From NCBI RefSeq assembly GCF_910592395.1, contig NC_088322.1, forward strand, positions 10,723,431 to 10,783,430: DNA of 60,000 bases, given 5' to 3'. The notes under the pieces were generated by a model. The model made no database searches. It had not been told where the DNA came from and worked only from the letters and a program-made list of their open reading frames with translations. A program made the translations under genes and the position numbers. Below, one piece after another: positions 43,401 through 56,646 of this stretch (its first letter is position 1; each line of letters begins with the position of its first letter). Origin of the DNA: Lineus longissimus (lineage: Eukaryota > Nemertea > Pilidiophora > Heteronemertea > Lineidae).

Positions 43401-44869
43401 CAGCATAGAAAATTGGATATCTCCATCGGGCCAAGTTGCTTGATAGCCTTCTACTTGGCCTTGGAAGGACAATATGTTATATTAATACGTCATCCTAATA
43501 CTATCTGTTTTAAGGTAGTCCCCACATGTAGCGGGGAGTTACTTGATGATGGGAACCCCTTAGCCATCATTTCTTTTCAACTAGGGGGCCTCAAATGAAA
43601 TCACATATATCTTTGTCGGCACAATGCGTTGGTTTGTAAGATGGTAGCTAATTAGGCTAATGGTCGTATTTACTTGGCGTGCATCGTAATCATGAAAAAT
43701 GATTTGAAACAGCACAACAACGAGAGCATTATGTAAGGGAAAGATATGCGCAATGCGATGTGTATTTACAAAGCGAAATAAGACAAATAAAATCGGCAAT
43801 TAAAATTTCTGTATAAAGCGCAGTTGAAGTGACCAAAGCGATAACAAGAGAAGGATATTATATAAGTTCAAAATATGAACAAATATTACCTAAACTCAGC
43901 CTCACGTACAGGCTGGGTGACAAGCGCTGACGAAACTACCAAACCCGAAACGTTTCTGTCTTTAACAATTGCGCATATTGCCCAAGAACTGCTCAGAATA
44001 TCAAACAAAGAATACTGATAATTCGACTTGCGAGTTTTGTTATGCTAGTTGATGCTTGCCTACCTTACTCGATTTCTTCCAAACAACATTTCACTCACCT
44101 AGAGAAATAGAAAAAAATAGAAAAGATTTAGTGTATAGTTCAATGTGAAGATGAAGAACATTTAGATCTAGTATCTATCAAATTGTTATCTGTGCTCATG
44201 CTGTTCATCTATGCGTGTAGATTTACAAAACATATATAAAAACTTGTCAACTTTCGATAAGTCAATATTTGCCCGCCAACGCACAGCGCAAACAACACAA
44301 AGGAACTGACTACCACGAATAAGATAATAGGCCCATAATCTCCTACCGACAGATAGACATAAAGTAAGAATACGTGTCGTTCCCTTCCCCCGAAGTGAAG
44401 AGTAGGCTTTCACGAAAGCTGGCTTCAGGCCACATAATCGTTTGATCGTGTAAGATCTTAACAATGTTTTAATATCCTGATTTCAGGGATATTGCATTCA
44501 TTCGCCCTCGTGAGGCGACGACAATTTCATTCGTGAACCCAATGACAAGGTTGTACTACTCTTCTATGATAATTTACATTGACTATCAATCACCTGTGCC
44601 AATTATTATGCCGTGACACACAAAAAAACCTATCCCAAACACGTAACACAGATAAACCCATCCCAAACAATAATTTGGCGATTCAATGTCAAATATATAT
44701 AGTTCTTATTTTGATATTTGGCCAAGTGTCAGTCAACCGCTCCGTCGATTTTATTTTTGATCCAAGCAAGATTATAAAGAAATGCAATCGGGAGTGACCA
44801 AAAAGGCTCAAAGAGGAAACCCACGCAGTGAAAAAAGACGCCCACACTATCACTTGAAAACATGCTCTG

Positions 44870-44945
44870 GTGATCAGGAATCGAACACACGGCATCAGAG
44901 GTGACCGACGCTGAATCTCTGATTCACTATAATAATCTCTGAGGT
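44870..44945 (-). mobile_element. Possible tRNA-derived SINE head
   Basis: On the minus strand, GTGAATCAGAGATTCAGCG is followed 40 bases on by GTGTTCGATTCCTG, which resembles the RNA polymerase III B box (GTTCRANNCC) after a degenerate A box. The cloverleaf pairing is poor, so it is not called a tRNA. Confidence 0.3.
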
Positions 44946-46501
44946 ACTGACATGGAACCATGTACTTTATTCGTCGCCATACAATAAGGACTGACACTTT
45001 TTACGGGGGGAGGGGCATTTGTAACTGCTGTACTAGTTTAAGGTGGCCTTCAATCAGAGGCTGGACTTTCTCGGAGGGTGGTTGGTCTTAACTCGGAGAG
45101 GTGGCAACCCTCGAAGTAGTTTCTCCTGATTTCACAAGTGTTTTTTTCATCAGTTCACTGACTGTGAGTCAGAGAGTACACCCACACATTCTATCAAAAA
45201 TACCTATCAAGATATCCACACACCTGCGATATTGATACTATTCATGACTTATATCCTGTTCGAAATGACGTTCAATAGAAGGAGGTTTTTGAACTGAGAT
45301 ATTTATCCAAAGATCACTCAGCCTTTATAGAAAACCATTTAAAAGCCTTCATTGACAAGTGTCCAATGTGTATGTAGTCTAGATTTATGCACTAATCAAG
45401 TGGCCCATGCCCCTCATTTCCGATTTAAACATACCCGGATTCAGAGGGGAACGGAAGGGAAATACGCCCCACTCCCAATTTTGGCAGACCAACCATTTTC
45501 AAAAGTCACCAAGAAGCCAAGAACAACCATGAACAACAAGAACTCATCAACTGCCATAAAAAAACATCAATTAAATAAGATGCGAAAAGTGACTAAAACT
45601 TCGTGACGGAAAGGTATTTTACATATATGCAGTACATGGAATCGCCCCCTTATAATACTTCACCCACACATTTCCTTGCAATCTCCAAGTAACAGAGCAT
45701 TTTTCACAGGTGACGGTACGCATGATGGCCAGTCAAACGCATAATTTAAGGCCAGTCAATGCCTGGAGTCTGTCGAACAAACAGGTAGGATGAGTAACTC
45801 ACAACAGAAATAAACAACCGATGTTTTCATGGGGTGCATTCCTCATGCATGCTATCTCATATGCATGCATCGTCTGACTGCGTGGCGTGGCGTGGCTGGA
45901 GAACGTTACATTAAGGGTTTATACAGAGCAGATAAAGTGAAGAAAAAACGTGTTGTTTTTAGTGGGCAATTATTTGGTTAAGTCTGGTAACACTGAAAAC
46001 TAGTCGATTCCACCATCTACCAAATATCCACTTTACATTAATGATGCCAAGAATCAAGTGAAATATTGGAAAAAAAACTTTAAAATAGTTTCTCTAGGTG
46101 AAATATATCAAAAAAGAAAGTGCATGACACTTTACATGTAAATGTACAAGAAGCTTCATTACCGGTACTTCATAATTGGCAAGCATAGCCTATCCCAGCT
46201 CACTCACTGGAACTCAGGTTTCAAACATACCACTTCAAAAGCTCTAATCGGCAAATTTTCGGATAACGTGTTCGGTGTCTGTATCTGCAATACCAGTTGA
46301 AATAAGCGTTTGCTTTATTCATAAGCTGAAGGTATCAATAGATAGAACCTTCAAATGTACTTCGGCAAGTACTAGTGCAATATATTTTAAGTGGAAATGT
46401 TTCGTACGTTGCTACATTTCGACAGCTGAGCAGGAATCAATCAAAATATATAAGTGGATAAACTAGTTTGACAACAAGAATGCCAAGAGTTTGGAACCTG
46501 A

Positions 46502-46649
46502 GCCCGGTTGTTCAAAACAAGATCTGTCACTATTAACTACGGCTTTAAGTTAACTTGGCGTTAAGTCTAAGGGCTTAACTGAAGGAGATAACGCTCTGTT
46601 AAGTTAACGCCAACGTTAGTGACAATTTTTTCTTTGAACAACCAGGCCC
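46502..46649. mobile_element. MITE with ends GCCCGGTTGTTCAAA
   Basis: GCCCGGTTGTTCAAA at 46502 and inverse TTTGAACAACCAGGCC at the right. Inner TGTCACTATTAAC and GTTAGTGACA, and TTAACTTGGCGTTAAG / GTTAAGTTAACGCC, are inverted too. 148 bp. Confidence 0.75.
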
Positions 46650-47394
46650 TGATGATGTTCATCAGTTACTTAAGAAATATATTTGAGGCCAAAAATTGCA
46701 AGATAATGTAAGAAATTAAATAAAAAATCGTTGAGAATTTGTGTGCGAGAGTTAAAGCTAGGGTTCGCTGTAGCAAAAATGTATTCCTTGTATTTCTGCA
46801 ACGAGGTCTATTACTATTAATATTCATATAAACCTCCGTCGTAATAAATATACAACTAATCAAAGAAATGTATAATGATAGGTCATTGACTTCTTTTAGT
46901 TAAGATTATTTCACAAAAAAACCAAAATAAGATATAATAAAAATTACCACGAAAATCTATTACAATGCCAGAGTAATTCAGTCCAACCATGTAGGCTTCT
47001 AGTCCCGTATTCAGGAACATGCTGCCTAGGTATGCATGTACTCGTTTTACATGCGATCTCTTGATAAACACCGGAATAAAAATTCCGCGGTCTATCATTT
47101 CATTCTTTGCAGTTCGATGCTCGAGCCTGTCCTCACAATATTATTCGCGCGTCCCACTGACCTCATAAGGTTACGAATTAAAAAATGCAGGCCGAGACAG
47201 AGCTCGATAGGCTGTTTAAAAATCTTCCAATAACTGAATAAGTGGTCGAACAATTTATTCTGCGTGGGGATCAGGTAATGGAGAGGTTCAGATTTTGATT
47301 CGAGAACGAGGTGATTTCTTTCTCTGGTTGACGTCATTAAATCAGGTTTATTATATTGTCATTATTGCGCTTATTACCTAACATTAAAACCACA

Positions 47395-47520
47395 CACTGG
47401 GTGATATGAATAAAGACTAGCAAATGCTTTTATCTAAAACTCCATGTACAATTACACTAGGCCTTTCTGTACAAAATTGAAGTAAAAGCATTTACCAGAC
47501 TTTATTCATATCAGCCACTG
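47395..47520. mobile_element. MITE family D, copy 2
   Basis: CACTGGGTGATATGAATAAA... and inverse ...TTTATTCATATCAGCCACTG. The long arms include AAATGCTTTTA. It is clearly related to the 25231 copy. Confidence 0.7.
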
Positions 47521-48682
47521 TTTCATTGCAGTTCTGGCAACAGGCAACGCGATTTCCGAAGCAAAAATTCCGGCCTCGTTCTCGTTCTTTGATCAACATC
47601 TTAACCTCTCTATCCTTCTCGTGACAGCCGAAGATATATTTTTTGAAACAGTAACTATGATGTAAAAAGAGACACTGATCAATGATATCATTGTTGACAT
47701 TTAGGCGGGCAGCACGCAGAGATAAATGACAAGAAGAAAGAACATGTCGCAGAGGTTTCGACCCCTACACCAACACAATCACCCAGCCGGTGCCGTTGTG
47801 ACAGCGGATAAAGTCCCCCTGGAGTCATAGTCCGGTAGCATTGTATTTGACCAATTAAACAGCATGATCTATTGTACCGCTAACCCTAACCAAAACATTT
47901 AGCAATGCGGGCTATCGTTACACGGACTATCAGCCCTAGGACTACTATCCCCGTCACACCGTGTTCAGTCGGCGTTTTATAGCAGGCAACCCCCAGGAAG
48001 AAGGTGGTCCCTGTTGTATATGGTTCTTTGGAGACCACTTGAAAACCGTCAATACCTAAGAGAATAATATTGCATGACTGAATCATTTGTCTCTAGACTC
48101 TCTATCCTGGGACATTTAACACCTTTACACCGGTCATCTATGATTCAGACGCGCAGGTTATTGGCAGACATTTTGCTTCTAGAATTCTAAAGGTTTTTTT
48201 TTCGGAGAAAGCCTCTGCATATCTTCAACAGGTCAACACTCAAAATAGCCCAAATATGCAATCATTCAAGTGACAACCGCACACTGGGCAAACTCGATAT
48301 TACTTTTTCAATGCTTCTTGACCAAACATAAGGGAAGTTTGATAAGATGCTATCAACCTTGTCAAGTAGTTGTCTATTGACCTGGAAACCAGGTCATCCC
48401 CTGAAGGGCTTTGTCAACAGAGACAGGTAGTTGACCAGAATACTCTTTTTTTCTCCTTGAGGCCGTTGGAATTTGCCCGTCTTTTTGTGATTTTGATGGT
48501 GGGGGTGACATCGTAAACTAGGAGCAGAGTCAGGTCAACAGCTCTCACCTAGGTCCGCTTTACAAACAATGGGCTCAATTGATCTATCGCAAAGGTCTTA
48601 TCAGTAATCAAGTAGAGAAATTCGATATCTATAAATCAAAAGAAGTAGAAGCGATAGAAGGTTGACTATAGGTACAGTCATA

Positions 48683-48860
48683 TTGGCTAGAAGTTGATAT
48701 TCCAAAGCAATTAGAACTCCTTCAAAATAGAGAGATTGCCCAATTAAAACATAGGAGGCTGTTCTCTGGAAATCAGAGAACTGACTCCCACCCTTGAAAT
48801 AGGCAATCGCTTCGTTTTGAGATAGTTCTAGTTGCTTCAATGATTTCAAGTTCTAGCCAA
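48683..48860. mobile_element. MITE family B, full copy
   Basis: Ends TTGGCTAGAAGTTGA and inverse TCAAGTTCTAGCCAA, with AAAGCAATTAGAACTCC / AGTTCTAGTTGCTT and CCCACCCTTGAAAT inside. 178 bp. Confidence 0.7.
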
Positions 48861-51803
48861 ACTTTTTTTCTGAATGCATGGCTGCTTTATTAAAAAATTC
48901 TGACTGTCATCCCAAAACTGAAATGAGATTTGAGCAAATTGATGCGTTATCAAAACAAGTTTTAAGTGCTTGTCATTAGGATAATCACCGGTTGGCGGGC
49001 TCTTTAGCATATGACACTAATTTCTGACAAATCTCTGAAGTTCCTTCAAAGCAAATAGATAATGCCGCATTGAGGATAATTTGATGGGGAACGAGTGTTG
49101 ACAGCAATACTTCTTCATGTTGCCTGGTACACCAAATGTATTCTTCCTATAATCACGACGAGTTTATTGATGCGGTTCGTTTGGTAACACGAATCGCACG
49201 CTAAAACGAATATGTTACATCGAATGTTGTCTTCAAATACCACACATCTCGAGGGTGGAGCTAATGTGTACGTCAAAACTGAAGCGCCTTGTCGAGTTTG
49301 TCTGCATTCGGCGAAATGGTAGCTCCACCCGAACTGTTAATGTAACAAATTGTCTTGGGGAGTTCGGCTCTAAACGAAGTATCATTTTGATGGTGTCTTT
49401 GTAGTGCATTCAAAAATAATGATCTGAGTTCAGGACCAAAACACAGTTTTCTTTGGCGTTTCTGAAGACGTTATGCATATTGATGGGTGCTGCTGAAGAA
49501 CATTCAGCCAACGAATTCGTTTGCCGGGCGGCAGTAATGACTTCGAATGCAATCATGAGCCCAGCCTGTCAGCAATAAAGACATGAGCATCTTATATTCC
49601 AATAATTGCTACAGCCACTAAAAAACAAATTTAAAGTTTAAGTGCTCTGTGTATAATGAATGTTGCATTTCCGGGACGCGATGTTGACATATCTCAGATA
49701 TTTCTTCGAAGTAAGGTTATTCAATATGGATGAGGATCAGTAGTGCATGGTTGTGTACTTGCAAGAACACATCCCCATCCTTCCATACATGATGTAAACT
49801 ATCAAATCGGCCGCCTTCCATCTTGGATTCGATACCCGACACTATTAAACCTTGCTTGGGACAATGCGCAAGTCACTTCGCTACGCCCTTGAAATGGGAG
49901 GTAGCACCGAGATTGTCAGTAGGCTTATCTGCTACCTGCGCCAGGGCAAGGAATGACCACCAACGAAGAGGTTTACTCTTCTCGCAGGCTGAAAAAGGCC
50001 CCCAATCGGGGAGGCATGTAGCCAAAAAATACCAAAGTCGGAGTTTCATGGTCATATTTTCCCTGGGCATCAACCACATTGATAAGCATCACCCCCACAC
50101 AGTGACTGAACGCCAGCGTAGAAGAAATATTGACCTAGAGGACCTGGCTAATGTCAAAATACAAATATTTCGTCCGATGTTCATCGGTACGAAACAAGAA
50201 GATTGTCTGACACTGCACATCTCCCACCCAGCACTTGACATTTGAATACCGAATACATCCAAGCTAAAACCAGCAGTCCGACTTTCCAATGCCACTTAAA
50301 ATTATTCTGACAGTGTAATGCCGCATCCGTTGAAAAAGGACATCGTCAATAAGAGAATTACTGATCCCATATATCACCCCGCATATCGGACACCGCAACC
50401 GCCTTTCACAAAATTGCCGATTTTAATTTCTCTCTTCTTCACAAGATATCGGCTTTTGCTACTTCAATGTCTGTTAAGTGGTATTATGGAACCTTTTTCA
50501 AGCTCGGTATCTTGGCGAATGTGAAGCAGCACCAGAAGACGAAAGCAGGGCCCTGAATATTATTTTGAAAGGTTTTTGATGCTGCTGACAAGATTACTAA
50601 ATTGTTAGAGAACAAGTCTATGAACGCAGTTCACGTACGTACCCAAGGATATATGGTCATTATCACTCAGTCAACAGAATAGGCTGTCTCATTAAAAAAA
50701 ATCGTTGGGGCAATAAGTACCAACACAGCCTAGAAACCAAGGGTGCTGGGACATTCAATTTGTTATGAGATCTAATTGATTCATGCATCAAGCATATGCG
50801 TATTCATTCAAATATAATTTCCGATAATTTCTTTCTTTGATTGACCCCTCAACGGATACCAACAATCGATGATTAAAGTCCAGTGATACCACAACGACAC
50901 CAGAAAAGAAGAGCAGCCCATTCAATCCCGTATCCGGTTAGTCTGGGATTTCGACTAATCTTACGTCAAACCACTTTCCAACGGACATGTTGGAGACTGT
51001 CAGCCTTGTAAGGTTCGATCGATCTTTTAAGTCGATTTCGTGCTTCATGAGGTTGCAACGAGGATTTCCATTCACATGCAGAGTGACTTCTAAACTTCAG
51101 ACACCAGATCCTACTTCAAAGGATGTCATTTTGATTGGAGCAGGAGATTACTCAAAGGCGAAGTAGATTTTTGTTACGAAGATTCTTCAGAAGCTCATCA
51201 TAAAGCTGATAGTGTAAGAGTCGATAGCAATTCCTCTCCTATGGGGTCATCCATATAATTATGAGTACGAGTACAAAATGCACTCTTTTTTGGCAGACTC
51301 CTTCTCCCCCTGAAAGCGTTCTTTTAAAAGTGTTGATTTTTGAAGATACGAATAAACTCAATAAAAAATTTCAGCGTACTCTTTTTTAAAATGTTGATTC
51401 TTTTGGACGACCTATTAGAGATAATGGGGACCAAATTTCGCACAATGTTGGTGAAAGAAACCATGATGATGTAACTATTACAGTGGTTTCAGTACAGACT
51501 ATAAATCCGTGTACTACTGCATGCACAAGGCTCGCATACACCATGAAATGTGATAGACGTAGGCCCGCGTTATATGTACATGTACAAATATCAAGAATCA
51601 GTATTTACAATGACAACAGAAGTGGAAAAGAACTTTTAGTCAAGAGCTCCTTGAATACACCTGGTTCTAAACATAGATTCGTTGGCAGCTCCATACACAG
51701 TTAACATGCCTAGGCCTACATCCGCGCTTCACCTTGCTATTCACACAGGCGTGCACAGTCACGGGCGTGCACTAACACTCATGTTCCCCAGTTCCTTTGT
51801 TCC

Positions 51804-51980
51804 CCGGTTTTCTATGTTCATCGGTTTCTATGTTCATCGGTTTCTATGTTCATCTGGTTCTATGTTCCCCAGGTCCGATGTTTTCCAGGTCCGATGTTTT
51901 CCAGATCCGATGTTTTCCAGGTCCGATGTTTTCCAGATCCGATGTTTTCCAGGTCCGATGTTTTCCAGATCCGATGTTTT
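51804..51980 (+). repeat. 16-bp minisatellite, about 11 units
   Basis: Seven clean units CCAGGTCCGATGTTTT (or CCAGATCC...) at 51869-51980, alternating G and A at one site, preceded by about four diverged units CGGTTTCTATGTTCAT. Because 16 is not a multiple of three, the array is open in all three forward frames; this does not make it a gene. Confidence 0.92.
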
Positions 51981-54900
51981 CCCTGGTGTGTTTCTGTCTG
52001 TACTGTCTTCTGTACTATGTTACACTTAAATGCGATATCGGATTTTTCTTTTGACTTGCACCGAATGCCTTCAACTGATCTGTACACATTATTATTATTT
52101 GCAAATTTCATTAACCTGCTTTTAAATGCTAGGCTCCGTGCCGGGCGGCTACCGGCATAGCAAAATCAAGTTTGTTATAGTCACACCTTATGAAAGGTTA
52201 TGAAACTCTTTGCTTCCAAATTCATTTCTTTACTCTGTACCCAATGTTGTCTAGAGCGCACAATAGTCTAATTATGTGTACTGTTTTCATCTACAGGCAA
52301 ATTTCCAGGGGCGTTTAACCTTAAAATATCGATTCGCGAAAAAAAATCGCGCATATTTTTTCATTGGAAAAGCTTGAAGAAGGTCGTCCGCCAAACTAAA
52401 AATCATGAAAATGTTATGTTTTAAAGAAATTCCAGCTAATCACAAAAAAATAATCGGCGCGGACATTTTCAGGTTAACGGTTTACAAAATGTGTATAAAA
52501 CATTGACAATGATCCACCAATATTTTACTACGGCTGTGTGGTAGCCAGGCGGATGATCAGAGAGCCCTTGAGAGGTATTCGAATGTTCATAACTCGGGTG
52601 GTTCTCGAGTTCAGGAGAGTCCTCAAATGTCGAAATCAGATTGTGGCAACGGATGAATTTACTTCGACTCACGGTACTTGAAAATGAGAGCTGACGTTCA
52701 ATACGATACTGATGTATATATTAGGCAGACTCAGTTGTATCAAACACCGGTTAAGAAATTTATTTGAGTGCGGGAATGTGAAAATTACATTATAGAGAGG
52801 TTACGCACCCTTCCAACTACCACATTTCCCCCTACAGCAACTAATTTTGCTGAGACAGTACGTTATCTATGTCTAAATGTGCAGTTGCACACAATTTGCA
52901 CGCCACTCATTCATTTGTTAATTACTAAATGGGTAAGAACCCGAAATGGTAATAAACGAGGCGCTTTGGCAAATTAATTTCTGTGTGGACTAATCAAGTA
53001 TTGCCATTAACATGATAAACAACAAAAGCAGTGATGAACTAGAGTAGTCACTGTTTCACTGGAGGATTCAGCGAAGCAAAAAGGATGATGATATGACCCA
53101 ATTCCATGATCATAGCGAAATAGAGCGAAGCCAGTTGAACGATTTCAAGGTCGAGACATCTAATCTAACCCGATCGGGTGAACCACCAACAAGCTTTAAG
53201 TGAACACTGGCTGGCTAGCATTTCCAATTACTGGAACCCATCAATCCAAGTTGATTTGAACAGCTCGATTTTTTTAGTGTGTTGAGATTTACAGGTGCCG
53301 TATATAAACGAAGGAATCCACACATTGTGGTGGTTCGAATAGAACATGCTAAGGATTAGTTTACGTTTACTAACTGGTACTGTAGCTAAGATAAAGAAAC
53401 GATGGTTATATTTCACCTCCCTGAGCCTCAAATGAGTAAAAAAAACGCAATTTTGAATACTTTTAAAAATCGCCCACTTCGCAGAGGGCATACGGCGGCC
53501 AAAGCTAGAGAATTATGGTCTTGAAATGTTTTTATCGGTCATACAGTCTGGATAGGCTTTTAAACGTGAAGGTGTTATGCTGATGACCGGTGATACATTA
53601 TAGCTCATCAGATAATTTTAACAAGTTGATGTTAGGTCTCGTAATGAAATGGGATGTTTGGTTAAATTGAGGTGATGATAAGGTCAGTAATCACATGTAC
53701 GCTTTACACAATGTTATATCGGCCACACATATACTTCAAGTCAATTTACGACGATGAAGCGAACTAATGCAGTGTCAGTTGAAGTCGTATGCGTATAGAA
53801 ACGTATAGTGATTGTTCAAACTACATTGTACGACATGTTTATCAAAACATGTCGGACTTTTCATCTTTAGTAAACTCTCTGTCCAGTACCGAAAGCAAGT
53901 TTGTCAGATGTCTAAGACATTTTATCCTACCGCATCAATATAAATTTTCTTGAATGAATTTCGTTACTTGACGTATGATTTCCACTGAATTACAGGCTAA
54001 AATTGCCCAAAGACACCAGAGTTTGATCTCGATCTTTGTTTTCATCAACAACATTGTTGTCCTCAGCTACAGACTAATCATAGGAGTATCCTATATCACG
54101 TCGATCTATTTTAGATTCGAAAATGTTCCTTTTTTTATAGTAATTACATGTAAACCGAATCAAATTGAAGCTATATGAATATCTTTCACATGCTTTGACG
54201 AATCTTGTTAGTGTAATCTACAACGAAGTCGAAATGTCTGCAGAGAATAGCATCCACTGGGAATCTCCATACAGTCGTTTGGTTCACGTACCTTAAGCGT
54301 GTTAAATATTCACACAGACATCGGAAATCTGAACCAACTGTTTAATTAAACCTAAACGATGTACTGTACACAGTCGTGGAATGAGAAGAGTACACTGAAA
54401 TATGAACAGCGCTCGTTCTCATCAGCCCACTTCTAGAACGAACTCTGCGAACAGGTAGGTAGTCAGAAACGTTTGGTCAACACTAACGGCATGCACGCAG
54501 GATGTAGAATGGATGTGTTATTTCCTCATGGGTATGCATCAGAGAGCATGGCTATATCATGAATATCTGAGTTGGTATGCGACTCGCTGATTTATTACTA
54601 TTGCCTACGAAAATATTTCTTTTGACGAACTGTGGTCAATATAGTCTGTTTTCGACTTGAGTCTAGAGGTAGTTCCTTGCAAGAAGTTACTAGCAGTTTA
54701 CGATGAAAGTTTCACTCCTTTGAAACGGTCAATATTTGAACAAGCACCTTGCAGGCAGAACACGAATCCTTACATGTATCAAGGATCGGGGCTGGGATTG
54801 TTTTAAATCTTGTTGGGCAAATGAATAACACTATTTCAACAAGCGTGTGTTATGGCCAAGGACATTTAAGGCGATTTCTGGCCAGAAGCACACCGGGCAA

Positions 54901-56569
54901 GTAATATATGCCTCGGCTTGTAAGGTCAATATGTTTACTTTCGGACCCCAAATAACACTATCATTTGCACTGCCACTACACTACATAAGAGCAGATTAGG
55001 TTGACCTCGACGCGGAGAGATGGGAAATACACCAAATGACTCCAAAACTAAAATGATTTGAATCCATGGCTGGCGCTAAACATGTTTACCATCGTACGAA
55101 CACATACAAATCGACCCTATCCACGGCAAATACAAGTTGTGTCCTTAATTTAATATATATTGAGAGTTATCAAGAGGCAGACGAAAACCGAAGGAGGCTC
55201 TTAAGTCGACGAAATGGTTTTTGATAAAACAATTTCTATTCCTGACGTGACAACTACCCGAATACTGCTGCCTTTCTTCAACCGAAATCAACAATATTTC
55301 GACCAAAAACTGACACGCTGTACATAAGATGCTGCGGTTGCACGGTTGGTGTTGGGATTTCTAAAAGTAAATGAAATTTGTGATCTTCATATGGAAGCAT
55401 TGACAAAATATTTAGTGGTATGCGGAATCGTGAATGAGGTACTTCTAAGCTCAAATTGAAGGAAATGGTTTTTTGAAAGGCGGATAGCTGTGCTACCGAG
55501 GAGCGTCATATTTGAGAACGGACATTCAGTTCGTCATCCATCCCCTCAGACCAAGCCTTTGTATCGTTCACAAATACACTCGTTAAGACTGTATTTAAGA
55601 AACGACCGAAGGCCTGCTATGGGAGGACGCTCTTCTTCTCTTAAGATTGAAGATAATGCTAAGAGTGGCATCTGTTCCAGCAGATGCGGTATAAGGAGAC
55701 AACCAACAGCCGCAGTCAGTCCTTCACTGTCGTACTTGGCAATCCGCGTTGAGTGTGTCCGGATATCGAGTAACAAAAATCGTTCTTCTGCGGGGCGCTC
55801 GTGTTCCTCGTATCAGTGAGGTGAGATCAGTGATGTGATATCCATTGCCTTCTTTGAGTGATTAGATAGTGATTGGTTTACAATCAGTAGGATAGTATCC
55901 TGGGATGACCCACACTCGTCAGTGATGGCTACACTCTCTTTAGTTATGATTAGACTCAATTACTTATGGCTTTGTACACGATGGGAATATCAGCCAGGCG
56001 AGCCGTGGATTGAAGATATGGCATGATGTCACAGAGAGCTGGTCGGTTTTACATACTTTTGTTTAGCTGAAAGTCTGTAGGCGGTGACCCAGCATGATCT
56101 TGAACGTGGCTGGGTCCTCTACTGGTCATTTCGGGTGGTGACTCGTTTTCACGACCGAGGCTCCTCATCAATCACCATCTCCTCGTTTTTGCCGTCTTTC
56201 CAAAGAGTCTGTTCGATTTTTCAAAAAATTGTGAGCTTATGTCAAAGCCACGAGTCAAAGCTATTAACTTCGTTCCAGAATATGAATCAACATTTTAGCC
56301 TCTCCTCATATATCACGCGCGTCAAAAATAAAATCCAAAGAAATGAAGCGGCATTTCCATTTCATAATAGGATGCAGCTGTCCAAATAGAACATCATTGG
56401 ATCAAATCGAATCTATATTGATTGATCTGGCGATTAGGATATGCTGGGGCTGCCGTCGCTGCCGTTATCAAACAGTCTTTAGAGATCAAGCATTAAAAGT
56501 TGAAGTCAATCAGACTGGAGAGGGCTTTTTTAGGCTGGTAACCTAATTTCATTGGCGAGATTTTTTATT

Positions 56570-56646
56570 GAGAATATGTCGAGGACGAGACATAAGTTCT
56601 TTCGATTTGAGAATATGTCGAGGACGAGACATAAGTTATTTCGATT
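56570..56646 (+). repeat. 39-bp tandem duplication
   Basis: GAGAATATGTCGAGGACGAG... starts at 56570 and again at 56609, nearly identical. This is a recent duplication. Confidence 0.9.

Noticed and set aside
46975-47060. Minus segment MFLNTGLEAYMVGLNYSG ending at G|GTAATT as the missing 5' exon
   Set aside because: The phase fits, but there is no signal peptide and the donor is weak.
49823-50245. 140-codon plus frame
   Set aside because: No domain, signal or splice evidence; composition not distinctive.
51682-52160. Overlapping plus frames with repeated CFPGPMFSRSDVFQ-type units as a repeat protein
   Set aside because: They are the translation of a 16-bp minisatellite in all three frames; no codon bias or gene context.
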